From: Pontibacter ummariensis
GTDB lineage: Bacteria > Bacteroidota > Bacteroidia > Cytophagales > Hymenobacteraceae
Assembly (NCBI RefSeq): GCF_900188175.1
Contig: NZ_FZOQ01000001.1
Span: 310,001-374,000 of the forward strand
Length of the DNA stretch: 64,000 bases
Direction: 5' to 3'
Below are positions 42,169-51,627 of the stretch, piece by piece. Every line of letters begins with the position of its first letter. Position 1 is the stretch's first letter. The translations under genes and the position numbers were made by a program. The notes below the pieces were generated by a model. It ran no database searches. It was not told the origin of the DNA and saw only the letters and a list, made by a program, of their open reading frames with translations.

Positions 42169-43092
42169 ATGGCCAGTAAAGTACAAGTACAAAAAGTAGC
42201 AACCCTCACCGGTCATCGGGACAGCGTGTACAGCTTGTCTCCCTCGGCAGAAGAGCAGGTGGTGTTGTCCGCTGCCGGCGATGGCATGGTGGTAGCCTGG
42301 AATCTGCAGGACCCGGAGAATGGTGAACTGGTGGCACGCGTCACCACCTCCGTCTATGCCTTGTGCTATGTCCCGGACCGCAAGCTGTTGCTGATTGGCC
42401 AGAACCAGGAAGGACTGCAGGTGATCGACTTGCAGAGCAAACAGATACGGAAGTCGGTGCCCCTGCCAAAAACAGCTGTTTTCGACATTGCCTATGCCGC
42501 AGCGTTGCAGAAAGTGTTTGTCGCGCTGGGAAGCGGTGCTATCTGTGTTCTGGACGGAGAAAACTTCGAACTGCAAACCATTATCCGGAAGACGGACCAA
42601 AGTGCCCGTTGCCTGGCCTATAACCAGGCGAGTGGGGAGTTAGCCGTGGGCTACAGCGATAATACCATCCGCATTTTTGACGCGGGCACCCTTCAGCTGA
42701 AGCACGAGTTGCAGTCCCACACAAACTCGGTATTTACCGTGGTTTATTCCCCAGACGGAAAGCTGCTGTTATCCGGCGGACGCGATGCGCACCTGCGGGT
42801 ATGGGAAGTAGAGAAAGACTACCACGAGCGGGGCTATCTGATCGCCCACATGTACACCATCAACCACATCACCTATAGCCCCGACGGAAATTACTTTGCT
42901 ACCTGTAGCATGGATAAGTCCATTAAAATCTGGGACGCCAGCACCTTTAAATTGCTGAAAGTGATCGACAAAGTACGCAATGCCAGCCACGGTACTTCGG
43001 TGAACAAATTATTTTGGTCGGCTCATCAGAATCAGTTAGTTTCGTGTAGTGATGACCGCACCATTTCGGTATGGGATATTAATTTAGGTTAG
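42169..43092 (+). CDS. WD40 repeat protein
   Basis: The 307-residue protein is a seven-bladed-propeller candidate with clear WD40 units, e.g. LTGHRDSVYSLSPSAEE, SHTNSVFTVVYSPDGKLLLSGG and YSPDGNYFATCSMDKSIKIWD. It has no signal peptide and should act as a cytoplasmic scaffold. It is followed two bases later by the DivIVA-domain gene, so the two are translationally close and probably act together in cell-wall or division scaffolding. Confidence 0.88.
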   Translation: MASKVQVQKVATLTGHRDSVYSLSPSAEEQVVLSAAGDGMVVAWNLQDPENGELVARVTTSVYALCYVPDRKLLLIGQNQEGLQVIDLQSKQIRKSVPLPKTAVFDIAYAAALQKVFVALGSGAICVLDGENFELQTIIRKTDQSARCLAYNQASGELAVGYSDNTIRIFDAGTLQLKHELQSHTNSVFTVVYSPDGKLLLSGGRDAHLRVWEVEKDYHERGYLIAHMYTINHITYSPDGNYFATCSMDKSIKIWDASTFKLLKVIDKVRNASHGTSVNKLFWSAHQNQLVSCSDDRTISVWDINLG

Positions 43093-43094
43093 TT

Positions 43095-44072
43095 ATGAAG
43101 ATTACACCATTAGAGATCAGGCAAAAAACGTTTGAGAAAGCTTTCAGGGGACTAGACAAGGATGAGGTAAACGCATTTTTGCTGACCCTCTCACAGCAGT
43201 GGGAAAAGCTATTGGACGAGAATAAGGATCTGCGCATGAAGCTGGACGCTGCCCACCGGGAAACCCAGAAGTTGCGTGAGGTGGAGTCTTCTTTATACAA
43301 AACCCTGAAAACCGCCGAGGACACAGGTAGCAGCATCGTAGAGCAAGCCAATAAGTCGGCTGAGTTGAAGGTGCGCGAAGCCGAATTAAAGGCAGAGCAG
43401 GTATTGAACCAGGCACGTAACGAGGCCCGCCAGGTGCTGGAAGAGGCCATGAAGCAGTCTGAGAAAGTGGTAGCCCAAATGCAGCAGGAAGTGAAAGTGC
43501 TGGAGCAGGACTACCAGCGCATGGAAAGCTACCTCGATACCATGGTGCGCGACCTGCGGAACCTGGCAAATGAGGCACTGGAAAAAGCGGAAAAGACCTC
43601 TGCAAAACCTAAAGCCGGTACAAAGAGTATCCTTTCAAGAGCAGCCGATGTAAAAGTGGAAAGCGGCGAGCTGCTAAAAAGCTTGAAAGATATGACGACA
43701 ACAACAAACAACCATACAAGCCCTCAGCTACCTGAGCCAACTATTGCCAGCGCTCCTGCTGTGGCGGCAATTAGCCCGGACCCTTTTGGTGATCCTGCGC
43801 CAGATGTAACACAGCCGCAGCCAGAGGTACCAAGCCCAGCAGAACCGATGGTGCCTGGCGTTCCCTCACCAGAGATAGAGCAACCAGAGCCGGATTATCC
43901 CGGACGCATCCCCGGGCCGGGTATTGAGCAACCAATTCCCGATGTAGAGCCAGTGCAGCCGGACAAGCCAGAAATTCAGCCACCGCTTACAGAGCCGTCG
44001 CGTAACAGTTATGCAAACAACGGCGCTGCCGTGAAGCAGGGCAGCGGTTCTTTCTTTGACGAGATAAGCTAA
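43095..44072 (+). CDS. DivIVA-domain coiled-coil protein
   Basis: The 325-residue protein has the DivIVA N-terminal domain (ITPLEIRQKTFEKAFRGLDKDEVNAFL), which binds curved membrane, followed by a long coiled coil (about 35-165) and a proline- and glutamate-rich tail with repeated PEPE-like units (about 210-300). It likely organises polar or septal growth. The tail looks disordered. It sits in an operon between a WD40 gene and folB. Confidence 0.9.
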   Translation: MKITPLEIRQKTFEKAFRGLDKDEVNAFLLTLSQQWEKLLDENKDLRMKLDAAHRETQKLREVESSLYKTLKTAEDTGSSIVEQANKSAELKVREAELKAEQVLNQARNEARQVLEEAMKQSEKVVAQMQQEVKVLEQDYQRMESYLDTMVRDLRNLANEALEKAEKTSAKPKAGTKSILSRAADVKVESGELLKSLKDMTTTTNNHTSPQLPEPTIASAPAVAAISPDPFGDPAPDVTQPQPEVPSPAEPMVPGVPSPEIEQPEPDYPGRIPGPGIEQPIPDVEPVQPDKPEIQPPLTEPSRNSYANNGAAVKQGSGSFFDEIS

Positions 44073-44078
44073 AGGCAG

Positions 44079-44435
44079 ATGGGGCAGATTGCACTGGAAG
44101 GCCTGGAGTTTTTCGCCTTCCATGGCTATTACGACGAAGAGCAGAAGATCGGGAATAAGTACGGCATTGATCTGTTCATCAACACAGACTTGCGCCGGGC
44201 CGCCGAAAGCGACGACCTGCACGAGACCGTAAACTATGAGGTGCTGTACGACCTGGTGCTGCGGGAAATGAAGGAGCCTGCCCGCCTGTTGGAGCACCTG
44301 GGGCACCGCATCATCGATAAGGTGTATGAGAAATTTCCGTTTGTGCAATCTGTGAAGGTGAAAGTGTACAAGTACAACCCGCCACTAGGGGGCATTTGTA
44401 AATGGGCAAAGGTTACCTTGGAAGAAGCGAGGTAG
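44079..44435 (+). CDS. folB: Dihydroneopterin aldolase
   Basis: The 118-residue protein shows the FolB pattern: LEGLEFFAFHGYYDEEQKIG, TVNYEVLYDLV, LLEHLGHRIID and the C-terminal KYNPPLGG. The conserved Glu and Lys of the active site are within FFAFHGYYDEEQ and VKVYKYNPPL. It cleaves 7,8-dihydroneopterin to 6-hydroxymethyl-dihydropterin and glycolaldehyde in folate synthesis. It follows the divIVA gene by 6 bases. folE lies far away in the window. Confidence 0.93.
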   Translation: MGQIALEGLEFFAFHGYYDEEQKIGNKYGIDLFINTDLRRAAESDDLHETVNYEVLYDLVLREMKEPARLLEHLGHRIIDKVYEKFPFVQSVKVKVYKYNPPLGGICKWAKVTLEEAR

Positions 44436-44452
44436 TGAACATATATTGTTAT

Positions 44453-44496
44453 AACAAAAGCAGCTGGTTCTGATAGAAGGGCCAGCTGCTTTTGTT
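44453..44496. terminator. Bidirectional hairpin between folB and meaB
   Basis: A perfect 15-bp stem (AACAAAAGCAGCTGG with CCAGCTGCTTTTGTT) with a 14-base loop that itself can pair partly. A and T runs flank both sides. Confidence 0.8.
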
Positions 44497-44641
44497 TAAC
44501 GTTACCCCGAACTTAGGAAACTGTTACTATACTCCTGGCTAGCGCAAGCATCCGCTTTTGTCAGGGGCTGAAATTTATAAAGGCAAAACAAAGCACAAGC
44601 GGACAATTGCGCCAGGGAAGCGCAGAGAAAACAAGTCCGGC

Positions 44642-45622
44642 TTATACCAATTTCAACAGCTCAGTGGCGGCGGCGAAAGCTGATTTTTGGCCTCCCTTTA
44701 CTTCCTCGGCTATATCGGATAGATGTTGTTTTACTTGTGGGTGGGCATAAAAGTGCTCTTCCAGTCCCTGGCGGACGGCCTCATACATCCACTGCAGGTT
44801 TTGGTCGCGGCGCTTCTTCTCAAAATAACCGTTGCCCTGGGTGAGCTTCAGGTAATCAGCAATCGTTTTCCAAATGGTATCGAGGCCGCTGTGCTGCAGC
44901 GCAGAGCAAATGCTGACCCGGGGTACCCATCCAGAAGCAGATAAAGGGTATAGATGCAAGGCGTTCTGGTATTCGGCTCGGGCTGCTTTAGCCTTGTCAA
45001 TGTTACTGCTATCAGCCTTCGTGATGGCGATGGCATCGGCCATTTCCATGATACCGCGCTTAATGCCCTGCAATTCATCGCCTGCACCAGCCAGCATCAG
45101 CAACAGAAAGAAATCTACCATGGCATGCACCGCTGTTTCCGATTGTCCTACGCCCACCGTTTCCACAAAAATGACATCGAAGCCGGCCGCCTCACACAGG
45201 ATAATGCTCTCGCGGGTGCTACGGGTAACACCGCCTAAAGACCTGCCTGCCGGAGAAGGACGGATAAAGGCCTGAGGGTTGGTAGAGAGGAGCTCCATGC
45301 GTGTTTTATCGCCGAGTATGCTCCCACCGGAACGCTGGCTGGTGGGGTCAATGGCAAGCACCGCCAGTTTCTTTCCTGCTTCCTGGATCAGGTAATTTCC
45401 GAAGGCTTCGATAAACGTGCTTTTGCCAACGCCCGGTACACCCGTAATGCCGATGCGTACAGACTTGCCAGCATGAGGTAAGATCCGGTTTATCACCTCT
45501 TGTGCCAGTTCCTGGTCAGCAGGCAGGCGGCTCTCCACAAGGGTAATGGTCCGGCTGAGCATGACGCGATCGCCAGCCAGTATGCCTTCTACGTACTTCT
45601 CAGGACTAAATCGCTTGGCCAA
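44642..45622 (-). CDS. meaB: MeaB/ArgK methylmalonyl-CoA mutase chaperone GTPase
   Basis: The 326-residue G3E GTPase starts at a TTG (product MAKRFSPEKYVEGI). Walker A is GITGVPGVGKSTFIEAFG; further G-motifs are LAIDPTSQRSGGSILGDKTRM, VGVGQSE and ITKADSSN. It guards the B12 cofactor of methylmalonyl-CoA mutase during catalysis. The mutA and mutB genes are 4 kb downstream on the same strand, so the pathway is complete apart from an epimerase. Confidence 0.92.
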   Translation of the reverse strand: MAKRFSPEKYVEGILAGDRVMLSRTITLVESRLPADQELAQEVINRILPHAGKSVRIGITGVPGVGKSTFIEAFGNYLIQEAGKKLAVLAIDPTSQRSGGSILGDKTRMELLSTNPQAFIRPSPAGRSLGGVTRSTRESIILCEAAGFDVIFVETVGVGQSETAVHAMVDFFLLLMLAGAGDELQGIKRGIMEMADAIAITKADSSNIDKAKAARAEYQNALHLYPLSASGWVPRVSICSALQHSGLDTIWKTIADYLKLTQGNGYFEKKRRDQNLQWMYEAVRQGLEEHFYAHPQVKQHLSDIAEEVKGGQKSAFAAATELLKLV

Positions 45623-45660
45623 TGGGGTATAGGGGTTAGCTTTGGAACTGTTCTCTCCTA

Positions 45661-45668
45661 CAAAATTA
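45661..45668 (-). promoter_or_regulatory. Candidate -7 element of meaB (TAATTTTG)
   Basis: Exact TAnnTTTG match on the minus strand, 39 bases before the meaB TTG start. No -33 element was recognised. Confidence 0.4.
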
Positions 45669-45787
45669 AGACTTATAGGTTGCCATGCTAACTTCTATTA
45701 TCAGCAGGTAAAATGCATTCGTGCATACAGAAGAGCTCCAGCCCTTGAATCAGGGGTGGAGCTATCCAGGTATTGGGTGTGCTTCTG

Positions 45788-46909
45788 CTACTGGCCAAGG
45801 CCCTGCGGGAAGTTCGGAAGGCCTAAGTCGCTTCGCTGCTTGCCTAGGTGGAAGCCATCATCTACATAATTAACAGCCGCCCCCTTCGCATTCGGATTGT
45901 TGATAACGCCCAGGTAGTAGTTATCCTGGCGGGCAACGTAGATCTTACCGTCTGGCCCTAACTGCAGTGCGCCTATTCGTGGGCTTTTGGAGGTGCCAAT
46001 CACGGTCGCCGACTTGGCGATGGCATCGGCATTGCCCGCCTTTAAATCGAACTGAACAATTTGGGCCTTCCCGCCGCCAGTGCCGTTGGCGGTACCGTAT
46101 AGCTTGGTGCCATCCGGGGAGAACAGAACACCATAAGCCTCCTCAAAGCCTTTTAGCAGGACAGGGTCAGAAACTTTACCGGTGCTGCGGTCAAAGTTCA
46201 GGATCTCAAAGTTACTGTCGGCATCCCACAGCGCAGCGGCCAGCCTCGTGCCATCCGGAGAAGGAACAAGGTAACCGATGGCTTTGCGGTTGGCCCCCCC
46301 ATGCACCGTCCCGACCATACTCAAAACAGGTCTTACTTCCACACCCTGCTCATTCACCAGAAAGGCCATGTAGCCATTGCTGTTCCAGCGATGGGCAAGC
46401 ACCCACCAGTCCCGGCCATTGCTGTGGCGCACGGCTGTGAGCTTTTCAGTGGCAGGGGCAATCATAAAGTTATTGCGCGAGACAATATCCCCTTTACCTT
46501 CCTGCTTGCCCATGTCCACCACGGAATAGCGCAGCCCATTCGACTGTGCCTGAATATCTGTGGTAAAGATGTAGTAGATGTTATTGCTACCGGGCTTGGG
46601 AAGTATAAGTGCTGACTGTGTGGAAGACTTGCCCCCCATCAGGCCATTGCCGTTTGGCATTACCCGGTGGTCCCCGTTCCAGACGGTAATGCCGTTTGTG
46701 TAAAGCAGCAGGTTGCCCGCCGCATCAGACATGGTGGCGCTTCCTTCCTCGGTGAACAGCCGGCTGTTGGCGGCAACAGCGCTATCACCTTTAAAGATGA
46801 TACCAGCACCTTTGCCAAAGTACCAGTTGCTTTTCTCGCCTTGCGCCTGGGCTGCGATACTGCTAAAGGTAAGGAGAACTACTGCCGCTAAGTGTCTTAG
46901 TTTGGTCAT
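45788..46909 (-). CDS. Exported beta-propeller protein (PD40-like)
   Basis: The 373-residue protein has a signal peptide ending near IAAQAQ, then blades with the WD40-like repeat markers VPSPDGTRLAAALWD and FSPDGTKLYGTANG, and a motif GAGIIFKGDS near the N-terminus. It closely resembles the propeller half of large Bacteroidota proteins that end with a gliding/type IX secretion C-terminal domain, but here the frame stops right after the propeller (LGLPNFPQGLGQ), so such a C-terminal signal is missing. The function is unknown; a surface or periplasmic scaffold is inference. Confidence 0.8.
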   Translation of the reverse strand: MTKLRHLAAVVLLTFSSIAAQAQGEKSNWYFGKGAGIIFKGDSAVAANSRLFTEEGSATMSDAAGNLLLYTNGITVWNGDHRVMPNGNGLMGGKSSTQSALILPKPGSNNIYYIFTTDIQAQSNGLRYSVVDMGKQEGKGDIVSRNNFMIAPATEKLTAVRHSNGRDWWVLAHRWNSNGYMAFLVNEQGVEVRPVLSMVGTVHGGANRKAIGYLVPSPDGTRLAAALWDADSNFEILNFDRSTGKVSDPVLLKGFEEAYGVLFSPDGTKLYGTANGTGGGKAQIVQFDLKAGNADAIAKSATVIGTSKSPRIGALQLGPDGKIYVARQDNYYLGVINNPNAKGAAVNYVDDGFHLGKQRSDLGLPNFPQGLGQ

Positions 46910-46944
46910 AGGGTGTACGATTTTTGCTACTAACGGAACTTTTA

Positions 46945-46952
46945 CAAACCTA
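46945..46952 (-). promoter_or_regulatory. Candidate -7 element of the propeller gene (TAGGTTTG)
   Basis: Exact TAnnTTTG match on the minus strand, 36 bases upstream of the ATG at 46909. Confidence 0.4.
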
Positions 46953-47057
46953 GTGCCAAGGAGAAGGACGGGAATTTATTTCTGCATAGAAAGGGAGAAG
47001 ACAGCTAACGGAGAGATACTAATATAACCGGCCTTTGCTCTGGTTTGGTGCAGGTGC

Positions 47058-47087
47058 AAAAAAAGAGGCGCAACCACATGCGCCTCT
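47058..47087 (-). terminator. Intrinsic terminator of the trehalase gene
   Basis: A 9-bp stem AGAGGCGCA/TGCGCCTCT with a six-base loop. On the minus strand it is followed by a run of T. It lies 30 bases after the trehalase stop. Confidence 0.85.
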
Positions 47088-47116
47088 GCAATTCCGTTGG
47101 GGGATATAATAAGGGG

Positions 47117-48754
47117 TTATTCCTGCACTTCCAGTTCCAGCTCTTCCAAGGACATGTCGAGCAGTTCGGGGTGCAGGGAAATCAGTTTCAGGAGTACACC
47201 ATTGGTCCATCCAAAACCGTCCTGGTTCGGGTACTCGCCGCCACCAGCCTCCAAGTCCATGTTTACTACATTATACTTCTCCATCAGCTTGCCGGTATTG
47301 TGGAATACCTCCTCGTTCTTCTCTACCCAGCGCTGGGTGATTTCATCGGCTAGTTGGTCGTACTTATAGTTGCGCAGGGCCTGAATACTCATCCACTGCA
47401 GGGGAGCCCAACCATTGGGAGCATCCCATTGCTGCCCTGTGCGGTTGAGGGTGGTAACCAGGCCTCCTGGTTTTAGAAAGTCTTCCTCCAGCTTACGGGC
47501 TACGGCAGCAGCCTGCTTCTTCTTGGCCATGTTAAAATACAGCGGGAAAACCGAGGCCAGCGTAGGGATGTTCGTTGTTGTGCCTTTTACAAAATTATAA
47601 TCATAGAAAAAGTCTTCTTCCTCATTCCAGTTATATTTCAGCAGGGCCTTGCGGCGGGCTTTTGCCAGCTTTTTATACCGTTTTGCCTCAGCCTCGTTGC
47701 CTTCCAGCGCTGCCATCTCCGCTAAGGTAAGTTCCACGTGATAGAGCAGCGCGTTCAGATCTACCGGGATGAGATCAGTAGTTTGGATAGTGCTCAGGTT
47801 TTCTTCGTCAGCAAACCAGCGACTACTAAAGTCCCAGCCAGACTCTGCGGCTGCCCGAATATTACGGTACACGTCCTCTGGCTTTCGTCCCGATGCCTCT
47901 GCCAGTTCCACGTCCTCCCGGTACGACTCCGGTCTGGGCTCCGGCTGGTCGTCCCAGTAGCGGTTCAGAATGCTGCCGTCCGGCAGGCGTACCACGCGGC
48001 GGTGTGTGGGGTTCGCAGCCGACACCTGCTCGGCTCCGTCCATCCAAAAGGCATATTCCTTGCGCAGGGCAGGGGCGTAGGTTTTAAGTACCTCTTTACC
48101 CTTTTGCTGTGCGAGTATCTGGAGCATGAGGGCATAGAAAGGCGGTTGTGAGCGGCTGAGGTAATAGGTCCGGTTGCCATTGGGAATATGGCCCGTCGTG
48201 TTGATCAGGTGCGTGAAGTTATCGACCATGCTTTGGATCAGGTCTGTCTCACCGCTTGCCTGCAGGCCGAGCATCGTGAAGAAGCTGTCCCAGTAGTAGA
48301 TCTCCCGGAAACGCCCTCCCGGTACAATATACTGCTTCGGCAACGGGATCAGCGATCCGCCACCGGCACCGGGGTCCCTAGTAAGCAGGGGCCACAAGCG
48401 CTCTACGTGCTGTATTACGGAGAGAGAGGTATCGGTGGTAAAACCGGAGGCAGGCTCTGGAGGCAATTTAAAGTTGGCCGTCACAAAGGCCTTTAATTCA
48501 AAGCCAGGCTGGTTTCGCTGTTGCCTGTATGCCTGTAGGATCTCTTGGGGTGGTGCCAGTGGTGTGGCATCCGGAAACGTTTTGGAGTCAGGGAAAATCC
48601 GCTGCATCTGTACTTGTTCAAACAGCTCTCCTAAATCCTGTTCCGGCCGGTACAGCTCCTGTGCCCGCAGTGGCTGTATAACGAAGGTAAAAGGTAAAAG
48701 TAGCAGAAGGAAAAATGTTAGGGTACTAAAGGTATTTTTGTTCTGTCGCCTCAT
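47117..48754 (-). CDS. treA: Alpha,alpha-trehalase (GH37), exported
   Basis: The 545-residue protein has a signal peptide (FFLLLLLPFTFVIQPLRAQ) and the two GH37 signatures PGGRFREIYYWDSFFTML and QWDAPNGWAPLQWM. The general acid Asp and base Glu would be in the DGAEQVSAANPTH/ESGWDFSSRW and LEAGGGEYPNQDGFGWTNG regions. It hydrolyses trehalose to two glucose in the periplasm. It has its own terminator and no sugar-transport neighbours. Confidence 0.93.
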   Translation of the reverse strand: MRRQNKNTFSTLTFFLLLLLPFTFVIQPLRAQELYRPEQDLGELFEQVQMQRIFPDSKTFPDATPLAPPQEILQAYRQQRNQPGFELKAFVTANFKLPPEPASGFTTDTSLSVIQHVERLWPLLTRDPGAGGGSLIPLPKQYIVPGGRFREIYYWDSFFTMLGLQASGETDLIQSMVDNFTHLINTTGHIPNGNRTYYLSRSQPPFYALMLQILAQQKGKEVLKTYAPALRKEYAFWMDGAEQVSAANPTHRRVVRLPDGSILNRYWDDQPEPRPESYREDVELAEASGRKPEDVYRNIRAAAESGWDFSSRWFADEENLSTIQTTDLIPVDLNALLYHVELTLAEMAALEGNEAEAKRYKKLAKARRKALLKYNWNEEEDFFYDYNFVKGTTTNIPTLASVFPLYFNMAKKKQAAAVARKLEEDFLKPGGLVTTLNRTGQQWDAPNGWAPLQWMSIQALRNYKYDQLADEITQRWVEKNEEVFHNTGKLMEKYNVVNMDLEAGGGEYPNQDGFGWTNGVLLKLISLHPELLDMSLEELELEVQE

Positions 48755-48813
48755 ATAGCATTGCTTTTGGTGTTAACTCACCTATGCAATACGGAAGCCA
48801 AGCGACAAGTATA

Positions 48814-49209
48814 CTACCTGTAGGGGAAGCGCACAAACGAAACCTGCCCCATGGCATCCTTTTCGTATTTGGCTACAGTATAATCTTGAAATTCTGCTTC
48901 GTAGTTTGTTTCACCGGGGTATACCTGTGTAGGGGCTGGGCCACTCTTCAGAAAGAAAAACACTTTGGTATTACCGTACTTCGTGTGAGGCATGTAATCC
49001 CCGTAAGCCTGCATCTGCTGCCACAGGGTATCCTCCACGGTAACGGCATAGACACGGGTAATGGGTCCTGTGTTATTCTCGTTGCGATACATGGCTACTT
49101 CCTTGAAGTTCCCATCCAGGTCATCTACGCTGGGTAAAGAAAAGGTGTCATAGATGAACCAGGCGACAAGGGCAATGGAGAGGGCGATAAGGAGGTGTTT
49201 TAGTTTCAT
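48814..49209 (-). CDS. Small membrane-anchored protein of unknown function
   Basis: From the ATG at 49209 the protein has 131 residues: a single N-terminal membrane segment (HLLIALSIALVAWFIYDTF) and an exposed domain with PSVDDLDGNFKEVAMYRNENNTGPITRVY. Near the C-terminus stand KVFFFLKSGPAPTQVYPGETNYEAEF. I do not recognise a family. An in-frame start at 49263 would add a poor head. It lies between the trehalase gene and mutB, both on the same strand. Confidence 0.7.
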   Translation of the reverse strand: MKLKHLLIALSIALVAWFIYDTFSLPSVDDLDGNFKEVAMYRNENNTGPITRVYAVTVEDTLWQQMQAYGDYMPHTKYGNTKVFFFLKSGPAPTQVYPGETNYEAEFQDYTVAKYEKDAMGQVSFVRFPYR

Positions 49210-49352
49210 AAATAGGGTGAAGAAAAAAGCATTAGCGCGTATAAAACCACTTGGAGAACGCAAAGTTTAAGATGTCTCGCTAACTTGGGTGTCAAAGCAG
49301 GACTGGAGCCACGCCACTCACCGCTTTTGCTGATTGCATACTGGTGCCAGAA

Positions 49353-49396
49353 AGCGAAAAGCTACAGCTTATCTGGTTCAGCTATAGCTTTTCGCT
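49353..49396 (-). terminator. Hairpin terminator of mutA-mutB
   Basis: A 17-bp stem (49353-49369 with 49380-49396) with one G-T wobble and a ten-base loop, followed on the minus strand by TTCTGG. It lies 21 bases beyond the mutB stop. Confidence 0.7.
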
Positions 49397-49417
49397 TGGT
49401 TCTGATTCTTAACTGCG

Positions 49418-51562
49418 CTACGCCTCCACCTGCTTGATCAGCTTCTCCAGGATATTTTGGGCGGCCACAGAGATGATGGTACCGGGACCGAAGACGCCCA
49501 CCGCGCCGGCTTTGAACAGGAAGTCATAGTCTTGTGCCGGAATCACACCACCGACAATTACCAGGATGTCTTCCCGGTCTAACTTACGTAGTTCTTCGAT
49601 CAGTTGCGGGACCAGCGTTTTGTGGCCGGCAGCCAATGAGGATACCCCTACCACGTGCACGTCGTTCTCGGCGGCCTGCATGGCTACTTCGGCAGGTGTC
49701 TGGAACAGCGGGCCAATGTCCACGTCAAAGCCGAGGTCGGCGAAGGAGGTGGCAATTACCTTGGAACCGCGGTCGTGCCCGTCCTGCCCCATTTTGGCAA
49801 CCATGATACGGGGCCTGCGGCCCTCCAGTTCTTCGAACTTGTCGGCCAGCGCTTTGGCCTGCCTGAAATTCTCGTCGTCGGTTAGTTCTGCGGAATACAC
49901 ACCTGATATGGCTCTAATGGTTGCTCTATGTCTGCCGTACACCTTTTCCAGGGCATCGGATATTTCACCTAGCGTGGCTCTTCTGCGCGCTGCCTCTACC
50001 GCCAGTTCCAGCAGGTTACCTACGCCAGACTCAGCTGCGTCGGACAGGGCCTGCAGGGCATTCCGTACGCTGCCTTCGTCCCTGCTCGACCTGATACTTG
50101 CCAGGCGGCGCAGCTGAGCCTCTCGAACAGCCGTGTTATCAATGTCCAGGATCTCAATTTCCTGCTCCTGTGCCGGCTTATACTTGTTCACCCCGACGAT
50201 AATGTCCTTGCCGGAGTCGATACGGGCCTGCTTGCGGGCAGCGGCTTCTTCGATGCGCATTTTGGGCAGGCCAGTCTCAATGGCCTTGGCCATCCCGCCT
50301 AACTCTTCTACTTCCTGTATCAGTGTCCAGGCTTTGTGCGCAAGCTCATGCGTTAGCGCCTCTACATAGTAGGAGCCTCCCCAGGGGTCTACCACTTTGG
50401 TGATGTTCGTTTCCTGTTGCAGGTAGATTTGCGTGTTGCGCGCTATACGTGCCGAGAAGTCAGTAGGCAAGGCAATGGCCTCGTCCAGCGCATTGGTGTG
50501 TAAGCTTTGGCTGCCACCCAAGGCGGCAGCCAAGGCCTCTACGCAGGTTCGGGTCACGTTGTTGAACGGGTCCTGCTCCGTTAAGCTCCAGCCCGAGGTC
50601 TGGCAGTGTGTGCGCAGCGCCAGCGACTTTGGGTTCTTCGGGTTGAACTGCTTTATCAGCTTGGCCCACAGCATACGGGCGGCGCGCATCTTGGCGATCT
50701 CCATAAAGTGGTTCATGCCGATGGCCCAGAAGAAGGAGAGGCGTGGCGCAAAATCGTCAATGTCCATCCCTGCCTTCAAGCCAGTCCGCACATACTCCAG
50801 ACCGTCTGCCAAAGTGTAGGCCAACTCAATGTCAGCGGTGGCACCAGCCTCCTGCATGTGATAGCCTGAGATAGAGATGGAGTTGAAGCGCGGCATGTTA
50901 CGAGACGTGAACTCGAAGATGTCGGCGATGATCTTCATGCTCGGTTCCGGCGGGTAGATATAAGTGTTGCGCACCATGAACTCCTTCAGGATGTCGTTCT
51001 GGATGGTGCCACTCAGTTGCTCTGGCATTACACCCTGTTCTTCGGCCGCCACAATATAAAAGGCCATGACCGGCAGTACAGCCCCGTTCATCGTCATAGA
51101 CACCGACATCTGGTCCAGCGGGATCTGGTCAAAGAGGATCTTCATGTCCTCCACCGAGTCGATGGCTACCCCGGCTTTGCCTACATCACCCACTACCCGT
51201 GGGTGGTCGGAATCGTAGCCGCGGTGGGTAGCAAGGTCAAAAGCCACAGAAAGGCCTTTCTGCCCGCCTGCCAGGTTGCGACGGTAGAAAGCATTCGATT
51301 CCTCCGCTGTAGAGAAACCGGCGTATTGGCGGATGGTCCACGGCTTTTGCACATACATGGTGCTGTAGGGGCCCCGCAGGTAAGGAGGCAAGCCAGCCGC
51401 AAAATCCAGGTGCTCGAAGTTCCAGGCATCCGCGGCGGTGTAAAAGCTTTTTACTTTTATCTGTTCCGGTGTCTTCCACACCTTCGCATCCGCAGGGGCT
51501 TTGGGGCCCTTGTCTGCCGCGGCTACTTTGTTTATGTCTATTTTAGAAAAGTCAGGCTTCAT
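49418..51562 (-). CDS. mutB: Methylmalonyl-CoA mutase, large (catalytic) subunit
   Basis: The 714-residue protein has the TIM-barrel substrate domain ([35 protein letters not shown]) and a C-terminal B12-binding domain with the DxHxxG motif in [11 protein letters not shown]. It interconverts methylmalonyl-CoA and succinyl-CoA with adenosylcobalamin. It is co-transcribed with mutA (65 bases upstream) and partnered by MeaB elsewhere in the window. The length matches the family. Confidence 0.96.
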   Translation of the reverse strand: MKPDFSKIDINKVAAADKGPKAPADAKVWKTPEQIKVKSFYTAADAWNFEHLDFAAGLPPYLRGPYSTMYVQKPWTIRQYAGFSTAEESNAFYRRNLAGGQKGLSVAFDLATHRGYDSDHPRVVGDVGKAGVAIDSVEDMKILFDQIPLDQMSVSMTMNGAVLPVMAFYIVAAEEQGVMPEQLSGTIQNDILKEFMVRNTYIYPPEPSMKIIADIFEFTSRNMPRFNSISISGYHMQEAGATADIELAYTLADGLEYVRTGLKAGMDIDDFAPRLSFFWAIGMNHFMEIAKMRAARMLWAKLIKQFNPKNPKSLALRTHCQTSGWSLTEQDPFNNVTRTCVEALAAALGGSQSLHTNALDEAIALPTDFSARIARNTQIYLQQETNITKVVDPWGGSYYVEALTHELAHKAWTLIQEVEELGGMAKAIETGLPKMRIEEAAARKQARIDSGKDIIVGVNKYKPAQEQEIEILDIDNTAVREAQLRRLASIRSSRDEGSVRNALQALSDAAESGVGNLLELAVEAARRRATLGEISDALEKVYGRHRATIRAISGVYSAELTDDENFRQAKALADKFEELEGRRPRIMVAKMGQDGHDRGSKVIATSFADLGFDVDIGPLFQTPAEVAMQAAENDVHVVGVSSLAAGHKTLVPQLIEELRKLDREDILVIVGGVIPAQDYDFLFKAGAVGVFGPGTIISVAAQNILEKLIKQVEA

Positions 51563-51627
51563 AATTTAACTTTGAATGGCTGAATGATAAAATAACTGAA
51601 TCAGGATAAAGGACGAAAGTGCTATAT

